Assembly (NCBI GenBank): GCA_020161065.1
Contig: JAIUPH010000009.1
Coordinates: 124,001-188,000 of the forward strand
Direction of reading: 5' to 3'
DNA length: 64,000 bases
Source: Pseudomonadota bacterium
Lineage (GTDB): Bacteria; Pseudomonadota; Gammaproteobacteria; Burkholderiales; Burkholderiaceae_C
Each line of letters starts with the position of its first letter. Within the stretch, counting starts at the first letter, position 1. The notes under the pieces were generated by a model. It ran no database searches. It was not told where the DNA came from and was given only the letters and a program-made list of their open reading frames with translations. Of the stretch, positions 8,979-21,337 are shown in pieces. The position numbers and the translations under genes are program-made.

Positions 8979-9614
8979 ATGGCCCGCATCGCCGGCAAGA
9001 GCACCGAAGACACCGTTCTCGACATGAAGCGCGCGGCGACGCGCCTGATCGCCCAGCATGGCTTCGAGGGCATGAACCTGCGCCTGCTGGCCGACGAGAT
9101 CGGCGTCAAGGCCGGCTCGTTCTACAACCACATCGAGTCCAAGGAGTCGCTGCTGCACGGCCTGCTGGCCGACACCATGCAGGAGCTGATGCAGGGGCTG
9201 GACGCGGCGCTCGCCGGCGCCGGCGACCCGGCCGACCAGTTGCGGCGCTTCGTCGCCTTCCACATCGGCTTTCACGCCGCGCGCCGCGACGAGGTCTTCA
9301 TCGGCAACGCCGAGCTGCGCAGCCTGTCGAGCGAGCACCGCGCCGACATCGTGGCGCAGCGCGATGCCTACGAGCAACGGCTGCGCGCGATCGTCGCCGC
9401 CGGCCGCCGCGCCGGCCTGTTCGACCCCGGCGACCTGCGCGTGGCCTCCTATGCGCTGATCGCCATGCTCAGCGGCGTGTGCACCTGGTACCGCGGCGAC
9501 GGCCGCCTGGCCGTGCCGGCACTGGTGCGGCAGTACACGCGCATGGCGTTCGGGGTGGTGGGGGCGGGCCCGGCGGCAACGGCTGCATCAGCGTCCGCCC
9601 AGAAAAAACGTTAG
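8979..9614 (+). CDS. TetR-family transcription regulator
   Basis: A 211-residue protein with a TetR N-terminal helix-turn-helix near residues 34-53 (LRLLADEIGVKAGSFYNHIE) and an all-helical ligand-binding C-terminal domain. The ATG at 8979 is in frame with the HTH. A second ATG 8 bases upstream is in another frame. It follows the acyltransferase by 47 bases on the same strand. The inducer is unknown. It is one of two TetR proteins in the window that could act on the CTAAC-N4-GTTAG site before the ligase/carboxylase operon. Confidence 0.88.
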   Translation: MARIAGKSTEDTVLDMKRAATRLIAQHGFEGMNLRLLADEIGVKAGSFYNHIESKESLLHGLLADTMQELMQGLDAALAGAGDPADQLRRFVAFHIGFHAARRDEVFIGNAELRSLSSEHRADIVAQRDAYEQRLRAIVAAGRRAGLFDPGDLRVASYALIAMLSGVCTWYRGDGRLAVPALVRQYTRMAFGVVGAGPAATAASASAQKKR

Positions 9615-9630
9615 TAGCAGGCGCCGCCGC

Positions 9631-9957
9631 CTACAACCGGGGTGCCGCACCCCGGTTCGAATGCCAGAACGCCAGGATCACCACCTTGCCGGGCAGCACG
9701 TGGTAGTACACGTCGTAGCGGATGCGATCGAGTTGCAGACTGCGCAGTTCGGGGTACTTTCGCGAAGCGCTGCGCTCGCCGATGCCGGGCTGAAGCGCCA
9801 GCAGTCTTGACGCCGCCTCGAAATCGTCAGCGATGGCGCCCGGCGCGGCGGGCCGATGCGCAGCCCACCACTTCGCCGCTCGCTCAAGCTGCGCCAATGC
9901 CCGCGGCGTCACTTCGACGGTATGCACGGCTCGTCGAACGGCCCGTCGGCCCTTCAA
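9631..9957 (-). CDS. ParE/RelE-like toxin
   Basis: Up to 108 residues with the ParE/RelE superfamily pattern: an early helix (ALAQLERAAKWW), a central LRSLQLDRIRYDVYYHV and a final strand (VVILAFWHSN). It is paired with the small upstream gene, whose stop overlaps TTG 9957 as TTGA. GTG 9927 (residue 11) is an alternative start that fits usual family N-termini better. It would act as a ribosome-dependent RNase (RelE type) or a gyrase inhibitor (ParE type); the sequence does not say which. Its stop is 17 bases from the convergent tetR end. Confidence 0.75.
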   Translation of the reverse strand: MKGRRAVRRAVHTVEVTPRALAQLERAAKWWAAHRPAAPGAIADDFEAASRLLALQPGIGERSASRKYPELRSLQLDRIRYDVYYHVLPGKVVILAFWHSNRGAAPRL

Positions 9958-10172
9958 TGGGCGCGCAACTTGCGAAGGGCTTCAGCGATGCCGATCGTTT
10001 CGCCGCGAAGCGATTGCGCGATCGATTCGTCCAGTTCCTGCTCCAGCTCCGGTGGAACGACGAACGTGCCGTCGCCCTCGCGCGCCAGCACGGTGACGAC
10101 CGTGCCCTCGGGCAGGGCATCGCCATCGAGGACGATCTTGCCGTTGACGACGGTGCCAGTGGCGAGCTTCAT
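9954..10172 (-). CDS. Small antitoxin-like partner of the ParE/RelE toxin
   Basis: A 72-residue protein that begins with a short beta-rich segment (MKLATGTVVNGKIVLDG, ALPEGTVVTVLARE) and ends in an acidic-to-basic helix (PELEQELDESIAQSLRGE, ALRKLRAH). This is the layout of small antitoxins with an N-terminal DNA-binding/dimer part and a toxin-wrapping C-terminal helix. It lies directly upstream of, and overlaps, the toxin gene. Autoregulation would be expected but no clear operator was found in the 114 bases before the divergent argP-like gene. Confidence 0.7.
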   Translation of the reverse strand: MKLATGTVVNGKIVLDGDALPEGTVVTVLAREGDGTFVVPPELEQELDESIAQSLRGETIGIAEALRKLRAH

Positions 10173-10286
10173 GAAGCCGCATGCTACACGTTGCAGCAGC
10201 GAGCGCTGATGCTGATCGCCGCCTTGCCCGCCTCGGTCGATGAAGCCAAACTGCCCTCCCTGCTTTGCCTCGAAACGCCCGCCGCC

Positions 10287-11183
10287 ATGCTCGACTACCC
10301 CGCCCTGGCCGCGCTGGCCGCCGTCGTCCGCGAGGGCAGCTTCGAGCGTGCGGCGCGGGCCTTGCACGTCACGCCATCGGCCGTGTCGCAGCGCATCCGG
10401 CTGCTGGAAGAACGCATCGGCTGCGCGCTGGTGGTGCGCGATCAGCCCTGCCGCGCCACCGAGACCGGCCGCCGGCTGTGCCAGCACGTCGACCGGGTCA
10501 GCCTGCTCGAACACGCGCTGCAGGAAACGCTGCCGGCGCTGGCGCCGCAGGGCGCGGCGCGCGTGGCGTTGCCGGTGGCGGTGAACGCCGACAGCCTGGC
10601 GACCTGGTTCGCGCCGCCGATGGCCGCCTTCGCCGCCGAGGCGCCGGTGTTGATGCAAGTGGCGGTGGACGACCAGGACCACACCGGCGACTGGCTGCGC
10701 AGCGGCGCCGTGCTGGCCGCGGTGACGGCCGTCGCGCGCCCGGCCACCGGCTGCAACAGCCGGCCGCTGGGCGCCATGCGCTACCGCGCGGTGGCCAGCC
10801 CGGCCTTCGTGGCGCGCCACTTCGCCGGCGGCGTGGGCGCCGGCAGCCTGGCGCGCGCGCCCAGCCTGGTGTTCAACCAGAAGGACGAATTGCAGGCGCG
10901 CTGGGCGCGGCGGCAGTGCCATCGCGCCGTCGAGCTGCCGCGGCACATGCTGCCGTCGGCGCACGCCTTCGTCGCCGCGGCGCTGGCCGGCATGGGCTGG
11001 GGCCTCAACCCGCAGGCGCTGATCGCCGCGCACCTGGCCGACGGCACGCTGGTCGAACTGGTGCCCGACACGCCGCTGGACGTGCCGCTGCACTGGCAGC
11101 AGGCGCGCGCCGCCTCGGCGCTGCTGGACGGCCTGGCGCGCCGCGTGCAGGCCGCCGCGCGCGACGCCTTGCTGCCGCCCTGA
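10287..11183 (+). CDS. argP: LysR-family regulator of the ArgP type
   Basis: A 298-residue LysR protein, the usual length for ArgP/IciA. The winged helix-turn-helix spans about 4-60 (FERAARALHVTPSAVSQRIRLLEERIG), followed by the periplasmic-binding-like effector domain. The overall pattern (LDYPALAALAAVV start, LPVAVNADSLATWF at the start of the effector domain) matches ArgP, which in E. coli controls the ArgO arginine exporter in response to Lys/Arg. No LysE/ArgO exporter adjoins it; its neighbour on the other strand is a toxin-antitoxin pair. Target genes are therefore elsewhere or unknown. Confidence 0.82.
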   Translation: MLDYPALAALAAVVREGSFERAARALHVTPSAVSQRIRLLEERIGCALVVRDQPCRATETGRRLCQHVDRVSLLEHALQETLPALAPQGAARVALPVAVNADSLATWFAPPMAAFAAEAPVLMQVAVDDQDHTGDWLRSGAVLAAVTAVARPATGCNSRPLGAMRYRAVASPAFVARHFAGGVGAGSLARAPSLVFNQKDELQARWARRQCHRAVELPRHMLPSAHAFVAAALAGMGWGLNPQALIAAHLADGTLVELVPDTPLDVPLHWQQARAASALLDGLARRVQAAARDALLPP

Positions 11184-11240
11184 GCCGCGGCCGCGGCGGC
11201 TTCGCATCCGCGCGCCAGCCCCGCCGCGCGGCGCGATAAA

Positions 11241-11254
11241 CTAACAAATGTTAG
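11241..11254. promoter_or_regulatory. Operator-like palindrome before ligase/carboxylase operon
   Basis: CTAACAAATGTTAG is a perfect inverted repeat (CTAACA, 2-base spacer, TGTTAG) 19 bases before the ATG of the CoA ligase, in the only AT-rich stretch nearby. It has the size of a TetR-family operator. A related CGAAC-N4-GTTAG site occurs at 25813-25826 upstream of the tetR-liv operon. Confidence 0.6.
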
Positions 11255-11273
11255 TATTTTTGGACCCGCCGCC

Positions 11274-12668
11274 ATGATCGCCTACGTCCACCCCGAGGCC
11301 GCCGCCGCGGCCGCCCTGCCCTGCTGGTCGCCGGTGGAGGCGCTCGACGCGGCGGCGCTGCACGCGCTGCAGACGGCGCGGCTGCAGCAGCAGATGGCCT
11401 GGCTGTGGGCGCGCTCGCCGTTCTACCGGCGCAAGCTGGGCGCCGCCGGCCTCGGGCCCGACAGCGTGTGCGAGCCGGCCGACCTGGCGCGCGTGCCCTT
11501 CACCACCAAGCAGGAGCTGCGCGACAGCCTGCGCGCCGCGCCGCCGTTCGGCGAGCACCTGGCCGCCGACGCGGCCGACGTGATCCAGATGCAGGCCTCG
11601 TCGGGCACCACCGGCAGCCCCAGCTACGTGGCGCTGACGCGGCAGGACGCCGCGATGTGGCAGGAGAGCAGCGCGCGCAGCCTGTTCGCCTGCGGCATCC
11701 GCCCCGGCGACCGCGTGCTGCACGGCTTCTCGATGTCCAAGGGCTTCGTCGGCGGGCTGCCGATCTTCCAGGCGCTGCAGTACCTGGGCGCGCTGGACAT
11801 CCCGATCGGCGCCGACGGCGGCGTCGAGCGGCTGCTGGCCGCCGCCTTCGACCTGCAGCCGCAGGCCATCGTCGGCACGCCCAACTTCCTGCTGCATCTG
11901 GCCGAAGCGGCGCAAGAGCTGCTGGGCCGCGACGTGCGCGAGATCGGCGTGCGCCGCCTGGTGGTCGGCGGCGAGCCCGGCGGCGGCATCCCGGCGCTGC
12001 GCCAGCGCATCCAGGAGGCTTGGAATGCCCCGTTATGCGAGTTGATGGGCGGCACCGACCTGGCCGTCATCTACTGGGCCGAATGCCAGCACCAGGCCGG
12101 CATGCACATGACGGCGCCCGACTTCATCGTCACCGAGCTGATCGACCCCGTCAGCGGCGAGCCCAAGCCCTTCGACGAAGGCGCCACCGGCGAGCTGGTG
12201 TACAGCGCCATCCACCGCCAGGCCTCGCCGGTGCTGCGCTTTCGCAGCGGCGACCACGTGGTGGTGACCGGCACGCGCTGCGCCTGCGGGCGGCGCCAGC
12301 CGATGATCCGCTGCTTCGGCCGCACCGACGACATGCTGATCGTGCGCGGCGTCAACCTCTTTCCCAGCGCGGTGCAAGACCTGGTGGAAGCGATGCGGCC
12401 CACCCTCTCCGGCCAGGTGCGCGTGATCGCCGACTTCGAAGGCCATTCGACGCAAGCCAACCTCAAGCTGCTGGTCGAGCGCGCGCAGAACGAGCCTGCG
12501 GGCCTCTCGCTGCCGGCGCTGAAGCAGGAGATCGAGCAGCGCGTGCGCGGCGCGCTGGCGGTCAAGGCCGAGGTGCTGCTGGCGCCGCACGGCAGCATCG
12601 ACAAGCCCGGCGCCGCCAAGGTCAAGCTGGTCTGGCGCGAACTGCCCTTCATCGAAGGCCTGCAATGA
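11274..12668 (+). CDS. Phenylacetate-CoA ligase-family (PaaK-type) acyl-CoA ligase
   Basis: A 464-residue AMP-forming ligase. The P-loop SSGTTGSP is near residues 109-116, and the overall length, early LWARSPFYRRKL and GGTDLAVIYWAE segments are those of PaaK-type ligases and not of longer FadD/CaiC proteins. It would activate a carboxylate with ATP and CoA. Its stop overlaps the carboxyltransferase gene as ATGA, so its product is the probable substrate of the carboxylase or feeds into that route. The substrate is not evident. A TetR-like operator sits just upstream. Confidence 0.85.
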   Translation: MIAYVHPEAAAAAALPCWSPVEALDAAALHALQTARLQQQMAWLWARSPFYRRKLGAAGLGPDSVCEPADLARVPFTTKQELRDSLRAAPPFGEHLAADAADVIQMQASSGTTGSPSYVALTRQDAAMWQESSARSLFACGIRPGDRVLHGFSMSKGFVGGLPIFQALQYLGALDIPIGADGGVERLLAAAFDLQPQAIVGTPNFLLHLAEAAQELLGRDVREIGVRRLVVGGEPGGGIPALRQRIQEAWNAPLCELMGGTDLAVIYWAECQHQAGMHMTAPDFIVTELIDPVSGEPKPFDEGATGELVYSAIHRQASPVLRFRSGDHVVVTGTRCACGRRQPMIRCFGRTDDMLIVRGVNLFPSAVQDLVEAMRPTLSGQVRVIADFEGHSTQANLKLLVERAQNEPAGLSLPALKQEIEQRVRGALAVKAEVLLAPHGSIDKPGAAKVKLVWRELPFIEGLQ

Positions 12669-14257
12669 CGACGGCCGCCGATGTCGACGACGCCGCGCTC
12701 AACGCGGCCGCCTACCGCGCGCGGCTGGACGACCTGGCCGCGCGCCGCGCCGCCGCGCGCGCCGGCGGCGGGCCGCAGGCGCAGGCGCTGCACAAGGGCC
12801 GCGGCAAGCTGACGGCGCGCGAGCGCATCGACGCGCTGCTGGACCCCGGCTCGCCTTTCCTCGAACTGGCCGACCTGGCCGGCGCCGGCCTGCACGAGGG
12901 CGTGCCGCCGGGCGCCGGGCTGGTCACCGGCATCGGCGCCGTCAGCGGCCGGCTGTGCATGCTGATCGCCAACGACGCCACGGTGAAAGGCGGCACCTAC
13001 TTCGGCATCACCTGCAAGAAGCACGTGCGCGCGCTGGGCATCGCCTGGCAGCACCGGCTGCCCTGCATCACGCTGGTCGATTCCGGCGGCGCCTTCCTGC
13101 CCGACCAGGCGCGCATCTTTCCCGACGAAGGGCAGTTCGGCTCGATCTTCCACCACCAGGTGCGCATGTCGGCCGAGGGCATCGCGCAGATCGCCGTGGT
13201 GATGGGCGCCTGCACCGCCGGCGGCGCCTACATCCCGGCGCTGGCCGACGAACTGGTGATCGTGCGCGGCCAGGGCTTCCTCTACCTCGGCGGCCCGCAG
13301 CTCACGCAGGCCGCCACCGGCGAAGCGGTGGAGCCCGAGGCGTTGGGCGGCGCGCAGATGCACAGCAGCGTCAGCGGCGTGGCCGACCACCTGGCCGAGG
13401 ACGACGCGCATGCGCTGGCGATCACGCGGCGCCTGGTCGCCAATCTCGGCGACTGGCCGGCGCGGCGCTGGCAGACCGCTGCACCGCAGCCGCCGCGCCT
13501 GCCCGAGGCCGACATCTACCGCTTCATCAGCCGCGACGCGCGCCACCCCTCGGACAACCGCGAAGTGCTGCTGCGGCTGCTCGACGACAGCGCCTTCGAC
13601 GAGTTCAAGCCGCTGTACGGCGACACGCTGATGTGCGGCTTCGGCCGCATCCACGGCTTCGCGGTGGGCGTGCTGGCCAACCGCGGCGTGCTGTTCAGCG
13701 ACAGTGCGCTGAAGGCCGCGCACTTCATCGACCTGTGCTGCAAGCGCGACCTGCCGCTGCTGTTCCTGGCCGACGTCACCGGCTTCATGGTCGGGCGCGA
13801 GGCTGAGCAAGGCGGCATCGCCAAGGCCGGCGCCAAGTTCATCACCGCGATGGCTTCCGCCAACGTACCGAAGTACACGGTGATCACCGGCGGCTCCTAC
13901 GGCGCCGGCTACCTGGCGATGTGCGGCCGCGCGTTCAGGCCGCACGCGATGTTCATGTGGCCCAACGGCCGCGCCGCGATCATGGGCCCCGAGCAGGCGG
14001 CCACCACGCTGGCGCTGGTGCGCGAGCAGATCCTGCAACGCAAGGGCCAGGCCTGGAACGACGCCGAGCGCGAGGCCTTCAAGCAGCCCATCCGCGACGA
14101 GTACGAGCGCTTTGCCGACGCCTACAACTTCGCCGCCAACCTGTGGGTGGACGGCGTGCTCGACCCGCTGGAGACGCGGCCCGCGCTGGCGCTGCTGCTG
14201 GAAGCCGCCTCGCGCACGCCGCGCGAAGCGACGCGCTTCGGCGTGTTCAGGATGTGA
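12665..14257 (+). CDS. Acyl-CoA carboxylase, carboxyltransferase (beta) subunit
   Basis: A 530-residue carboxyltransferase of the methylcrotonyl-/geranyl-CoA carboxylase type. Typical blocks are the acyl-CoA site KGGTYFGITCKKH, LVDSGGAFLPDQ, GACTAGGAY and the second crotonase-like half with ITGGSYGAGYLAM and the AIMGPEQAA segment. It transfers CO2 from carboxybiotin to an acyl-CoA. It lies between the CoA ligase (4-base overlap) and the biotin subunit (10-base gap). No enoyl-CoA hydratase or lyase of leucine or terpene degradation is nearby, so assignment as MCC or GCC is open. Confidence 0.9.
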   Translation: MTTAADVDDAALNAAAYRARLDDLAARRAAARAGGGPQAQALHKGRGKLTARERIDALLDPGSPFLELADLAGAGLHEGVPPGAGLVTGIGAVSGRLCMLIANDATVKGGTYFGITCKKHVRALGIAWQHRLPCITLVDSGGAFLPDQARIFPDEGQFGSIFHHQVRMSAEGIAQIAVVMGACTAGGAYIPALADELVIVRGQGFLYLGGPQLTQAATGEAVEPEALGGAQMHSSVSGVADHLAEDDAHALAITRRLVANLGDWPARRWQTAAPQPPRLPEADIYRFISRDARHPSDNREVLLRLLDDSAFDEFKPLYGDTLMCGFGRIHGFAVGVLANRGVLFSDSALKAAHFIDLCCKRDLPLLFLADVTGFMVGREAEQGGIAKAGAKFITAMASANVPKYTVITGGSYGAGYLAMCGRAFRPHAMFMWPNGRAAIMGPEQAATTLALVREQILQRKGQAWNDAEREAFKQPIRDEYERFADAYNFAANLWVDGVLDPLETRPALALLLEAASRTPREATRFGVFRM

Positions 14258-14267
14258 GGAAGCTGGC

Positions 14268-16334
<2,067 letters not shown>

Positions 16335-16401
16335 CATCGAGCAAGGCCTGGGCGCCGCGGGCGCGGCTACGCTGCGTGACCGTCCTTCATCTCCAGACCC
16401 C

Positions 16402-17280
16402 ATGCTTCGATGGCTGCCCGACCCGCTACGGGGCATCCTGACCGGCGCCCTGCTGGGGCTGAACACGCTGGTCTTCGCCGCGGCGATGGCGCTGCCGGCG
16501 CTGCTCAAGCTGGCCTTGCCGCCGGGCGCGCCGCGCCAGGGCTGCGATCGCGCGCTGAATGCGCAGGCCGCGGCCTGGGTGGCTGTCAACAACGGCTGGG
16601 TGGCCGCCGTCTCTCCCGGCGCCTGGGACGTGCAAGGCCTGGACGGACTGCACCGCCGCGGCTGATATCTGGTGGCGCCCGACCACCAGAGCTGGGTCGA
16701 CATCCTGGTGCTGCAGCGGGTGTGCCACGGCCGCATCCCGTTCCTCAAGTTCTTCCTGAAGAACGAGCTGATCTGGGTGCCGGTGATCGGCCTGGCCTGG
16801 TGGGCGTTGGACTTCCCATTCATGGCCCGCGGCCGCGGCAACGGCTCTCGACATGATGACCTGCGAGCGACGCGCGAGGCCTGCGAGAAGTTCAAGCGCA
16901 TCCCCACCACGGTGATCAACTTCGTCGAAGGCACGCGCTTCACGCGAGCCAAGCACGCCGCGCAGCGCAGCCCCGACCGCCACCTGCTGCGGCCCAAGGT
17001 CGGCGGCCTGGGCGTGGCGCTGGCGACGATGGGCGAGGTGTTCGAGTCCACGCTCGACGTGACGCTGGTCTACCCCGACGGCGCGCCCCGCTGCTGGGAC
17101 CTGCTGTGCGGCCGCCTGCGGCACGTCGTGGTGCGGGTGCAGCAGCGGCCCATGCCGCCCGGGCCGCTGGGCGGCGACCCGGTGGCCGACACGGCGCTGC
17201 GCCACCACATCGCCGGATGGGTGGACGCTCAGTGCCAGGACAAGGACCGGCTGATCGGCGACTTGGCGGCCGGCCGGTGA
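16402..17280 (+). pseudogene. Second PlsC/YihG-type acyltransferase copy with in-frame TGA
   Basis: This reading frame aligns along its whole length with the acyltransferase at 8047-8931, but codon 88 is TGA (16663-16665) where the intact copy has TGG (Trp89). The frame is otherwise open to 17280 and keeps HX4D as DHQSWVD and the FVEGTR block. A 42-base block (8413-8454 and 16765-16806) and a 50-base block (8527-8576 and 16879-16928) look identical between copies, so the duplication is fairly recent or homogenised. A GTG at 16672 could restart translation but would lose the membrane anchor. It is either a pseudogene or a single-base sequencing error. Confidence 0.8.
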
Positions 17281-17408
17281 AAGCATGAGACCGCCGGCCC
17301 GACGGCATCCTCCCGAGGAACGATCGTCATGACTGGAAGACCTTGCCTCGGGGTCAGCGACCGCCCATCATCCGCCGCACGGTTGCACTCGCGATCATGG
17401 AGATGCGG

Positions 17409-18149
17409 ATGACGGCACCCAAGACACTGCCGAAGAAGAAGCGGATCATCGTGATCGGCGGCATCAGCGTCAACGATGCCGGCGGGCATGACAAGTCGCC
17501 TTGGAACTTCATCAACCCGGGCCTGCGCCGCGCAAAAGCGTTGGCGACGTCAGGCCAGTCGGTCGAGGTGCTGTTCTATGCGCCGAGCTACGAGCGGCGG
17601 GCGAGGGCGCAGAAAACCGAGGCCGATTCGGTCGACAACCCCCAAAAGAACGCCCAGTATTTCGAGTCCGTGGTCAAGAATGCGGCCGATAAGAACGGAT
17701 ACACGGTGACGAAGATTTCGTCGTCGCACGACCTCACCACCCGGATCGCCGCCAACACCTCGATTCAGAGCGTGGAGTACTTCGGCCATTCCAACGACCA
17801 CGCGCTTTTCCTGGAGTACAGCTCCGTCAAACCGGGCACCAGTACGGACTCCTGGGGGATCGTCGGCGCGTCCTCGATCCCGAATTCGAACTTCACCGAA
17901 GACGGGTACTTCGCGTCCTACGGCTGCAATCAGGGCGAGAAAAATGGTCTGATGCAACACCTGCGCGCGATATGGAACATCCGCACGATAGGCGCCGTCG
18001 GCAAGACGGACTACGAAGCGGCGGGCGTGTTCGGCGGCCCCACGTACCCGAGCGCGGGTGACCGCTATGTCGAATTTCCGGCCCCTGATGCCGGTTCATC
18101 GCCCGAGGCCGCAAAACCGCAAACGATCCGGTTCGAGAGCCTGCCGTGA
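17409..18149 (+). CDS. Orphan protein of unknown function with conserved-looking His and Cys blocks
   Basis: A 246-residue soluble protein with no signal peptide. Its base composition is visibly lower in G+C and richer in Lys/Asn/Ser codons than its neighbours, which suggests transfer. An N-terminal beta-strand (KRIIVIGGIS, 11-20) is followed by alternating strands and helices. SVEYFGHSND holds His127 and YFASYGCNQG holds Cys173. Hydrophobic strand then His-small residue, and hydrophobic strand then Gly-Cys, is the spacing style of clan CD (caspase/CHAT) peptidase blocks, but the match is weak and I do not assign it. ATG 17409 is preceded by GGAG; ATGs at 17397 and 17403 are alternatives. Confidence 0.7.
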   Translation: MTAPKTLPKKKRIIVIGGISVNDAGGHDKSPWNFINPGLRRAKALATSGQSVEVLFYAPSYERRARAQKTEADSVDNPQKNAQYFESVVKNAADKNGYTVTKISSSHDLTTRIAANTSIQSVEYFGHSNDHALFLEYSSVKPGTSTDSWGIVGASSIPNSNFTEDGYFASYGCNQGEKNGLMQHLRAIWNIRTIGAVGKTDYEAAGVFGGPTYPSAGDRYVEFPAPDAGSSPEAAKPQTIRFESLP

Positions 18150-18156
18150 AGCAGGC
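18139..18156. terminator. Stem-loop at convergent gene ends
   Basis: GCCTGC and GCAGGC form a 6-bp stem with a 6-base loop that includes the stop codon of the orphan gene. It stands between that gene and the convergent binding-protein gene. There is no U tract on either strand, so it is at best a weak terminator or RNA-stabilising hairpin. Confidence 0.35.
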
Positions 18157-18176
18157 CCGCCGCCCGCCATCCGCCG

Positions 18177-19415
18177 CTACTTCTGGCTCTTGACGAACTC
18201 CGCCGACTGCTCCTTGACCACCGCGCCCACCACGTCGGCGTAGGCCGAGATCCAGTCGCTTTGCGGCACCCACTTGGCGCCGTCCCACATGTCGACGCGG
18301 GTCTTGCCGCCGCCGCCGTGGTCGGACGCCGTCACCGTCACCGGCGACATCAGGCCGTTGGCGTCGAAGTTCTTCAGGCTCTCCAGGCCGGCCTTGATCT
18401 TGGCCGGCGTCAGCGGCAGGCCGCCTTGCTTGATGGCCAGCCGCGTGCCCTCGAACATCACCGAGTACATCGCCAGCCCGGTGTTGTAGTAGATGTCGCT
18501 CATGTTCTTCACGTCGCCGTTGCCCTTGCCCTTGGCGTAGAGCTCGGCCTCGATCTGCTTCATGACCGGGTGGTCCTTGCCGCCGACGACGTTGGTGCCG
18601 CGCTTGATGCCCTTGGCCTCGGCGGCACCGATGTTGGCGATGTCGACCTCGTTGAACCAGTTGACGACGATCATCTTGTCCATCGGGATGCCGTTGCGCT
18701 TGGCCTCCTTGGCGGCCACGACGTGCATCGCGGAGAGGTTCCAGCTGATGATCCAGTCGGGGTTGCTGCGGCGGATCTGCGTCCACACCGCGGCCTGGTC
18801 CTTGCCCGGCAGCGGGTTGGGGAACAGCTGCAGCTCGAAGCCTTCCTTCGCCGCCAGCGTCTTCAGCACCGGGATGGGCTCCTGGCCGAAGGCGTAGTCG
18901 GGGTAGATGAAGCCGATCTTCACGCCCTTCAGGTTGCCCTTGCTCTGGTTCTTGATGTACTGCACGTCGTTGGCGACCTGGCCCCAGTAGGTGGGGCCGA
19001 TCGGGAACACCCACTTGAAGACGTCGCCGTCGATCGCGTCGCCGCGGCCGACGAAGCTTTGCAGCATGATGTTGCCGTCGGCCATGGCGCGCGGCAGCAC
19101 GGCGCGCGAGACCGGCGTCGACAGGAAGTCGAACATCATCACGCCTTCGCGCTTGAGCTTCTCGTAGCACTCGATGCCGCGCTGCGGCTCGTTGCCGTGG
19201 TCCTGCGCGATGATCTCGATCTTCTGGCCTTCGATGCCGCCCTTGGCGTTGAGCAGGTCGGCATAGTCCTTCACCGCCTGCACGATCTGCGGCGTGACGA
19301 AGGTGTAGGCCTTGCTCAGGTCGTAGCAAAGGCCGTACTTGATCTGGGCCTGCGCGGCGCCGCTGGCGGCAACCAGCGCCACGGCGGCCAGGGTGGTCAG
19401 GGCTTTGAGCTTCAT
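18177..19415 (-). CDS. Branched-chain amino acid-type ABC transporter substrate-binding protein
   Basis: A 412-residue periplasmic binding protein. Residues 1-23 are a signal peptide ending AQA, followed by the type I (Leu/Ile/Val-binding) fold: QIKYGLCYDLSKAY at the ligand entry and QDHGNEPQRGIECYEKL in the first lobe. It is the last gene of the tetR-livG-ligase-livH-livM-livF operon, 37 bases after livF. Because the operon contains an acyl-CoA synthetase, the ligand is more likely an aromatic or aliphatic carboxylate than an amino acid; that is inference from context. Confidence 0.88.
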   Translation of the reverse strand: MKLKALTTLAAVALVAASGAAQAQIKYGLCYDLSKAYTFVTPQIVQAVKDYADLLNAKGGIEGQKIEIIAQDHGNEPQRGIECYEKLKREGVMMFDFLSTPVSRAVLPRAMADGNIMLQSFVGRGDAIDGDVFKWVFPIGPTYWGQVANDVQYIKNQSKGNLKGVKIGFIYPDYAFGQEPIPVLKTLAAKEGFELQLFPNPLPGKDQAAVWTQIRRSNPDWIISWNLSAMHVVAAKEAKRNGIPMDKMIVVNWFNEVDIANIGAAEAKGIKRGTNVVGGKDHPVMKQIEAELYAKGKGNGDVKNMSDIYYNTGLAMYSVMFEGTRLAIKQGGLPLTPAKIKAGLESLKNFDANGLMSPVTVTASDHGGGGKTRVDMWDGAKWVPQSDWISAYADVVGAVVKEQSAEFVKSQK

Positions 19416-19452
19416 GGTCTGTCTCCTGCTCGTGGTGTGAAAGGACGCGGCA

Positions 19453-20261
<809 letters not shown>

Positions 20262-20265
<4 letters not shown>

Positions 20266-21335
20266 TTCCGTGCGTACCCGAAAGGCCAGACCAGCAGGTA
20301 GTTTCGAACGTTGGCGTAGAGCTTGCCCAGCCCCATCGGCTCGACCAGCAGGAAGCCGACGATCAGCGCGCCGTACACCGCGTGCGGCAGGTGGGCCAGC
20401 GTCTCGATGCCGATGTCGGCGCCCAGCAGCTTGGCGATCCAGGCGATCAGCGCGTTGATCTGCCCCGGCATCAGCAGGATGAAGGCGGCGCCGAACCAGC
20501 TGCCGATGATGCTGGCCAGGCCGCCGACGATCACCATCGCCAGCAGCTCGATCGAGACGTTGACGGCAAACTGCTCCGGCGTCACCGCGTGATAGAAGGT
20601 GAAGATCAGCACGGCGCCGCTGACGCCGCCGATGAACGACGAGGTGGCAAACGCCACCAGCTTGTAGCGGAAGGCCTGCACGCCGATCACGGCGGCCGCG
20701 TAGTCCTTCTCGCGCACCGCCACCAGCGCGCGGCCCAGCGCGGTGCGGCGCAGGTTGAGCATGAACAGGGTCACCAGCAGCGCCCAGGCCAGCGCCACGT
20801 AGTACAGGCCCACCTCCGACTTGATGGGCTGGCCGAGCAGCCGCATCGCCGGCGCCTGCAGCGTGGCGCCGACGCCGCCGCTGATGGCCGGCACGTGCGA
20901 GATCACCCAGTCCATCACGAACTGCAGCGCCAGCGTCGACAGCGCCAGGTACAGCCCCTTGACGCGCAGCGCCGCGAAGGCGAAGACGACGCCGATCACC
21001 GTGGACATCAGCCCGCCCAGCACGACGGCAATCTCCCACGGGATGCCGGCGCGCACGCCGTGCACCGTGGTGTAGGCGCCGATGGCCATTACCGCCGCGT
21101 AGCCGAAGTGGAACTGCCCGGCCCAGCCGATGATCAGGTTGAGCCCCAGCGTGGCCGAGGTCCACACCAGCCAGGGCGTGAGGTAGCTCGACAGCGCCAG
21201 CGACGACACCAGCACCGGCGCCAGCAGGCCGAAGGCGAGCAGCGCGACGATCATCGCGCGGTCGGCCGGGATCGGGAACAGCGCGCGGTCGCTCGCGTAG
21301 TCGGTGTGGCGGATGCCCGCCTGGCGGAACAGCAT
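20262..21335 (-). CDS. livM: ABC transporter permease LivM type
   Basis: A 357-residue permease with about nine hydrophobic segments and the family blocks LGLNLIIGWAGQFHFGYAA and the EAA-like loop GRALVAVREKDYAAAVIGV. It starts at ATG 21335, 2 bases after the livH stop, and overlaps livF by 4 bases. With LivH it forms the inner-membrane channel of the transporter. Confidence 0.92.
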
Positions 21336-21337
21336 CG

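Noticed and set aside
16663-16665. Selenocysteine or recoded TGA in the second acyltransferase
   Set aside because: The intact copy has Trp here, the position is not catalytic, and no SECIS-like hairpin stands out after the codon.
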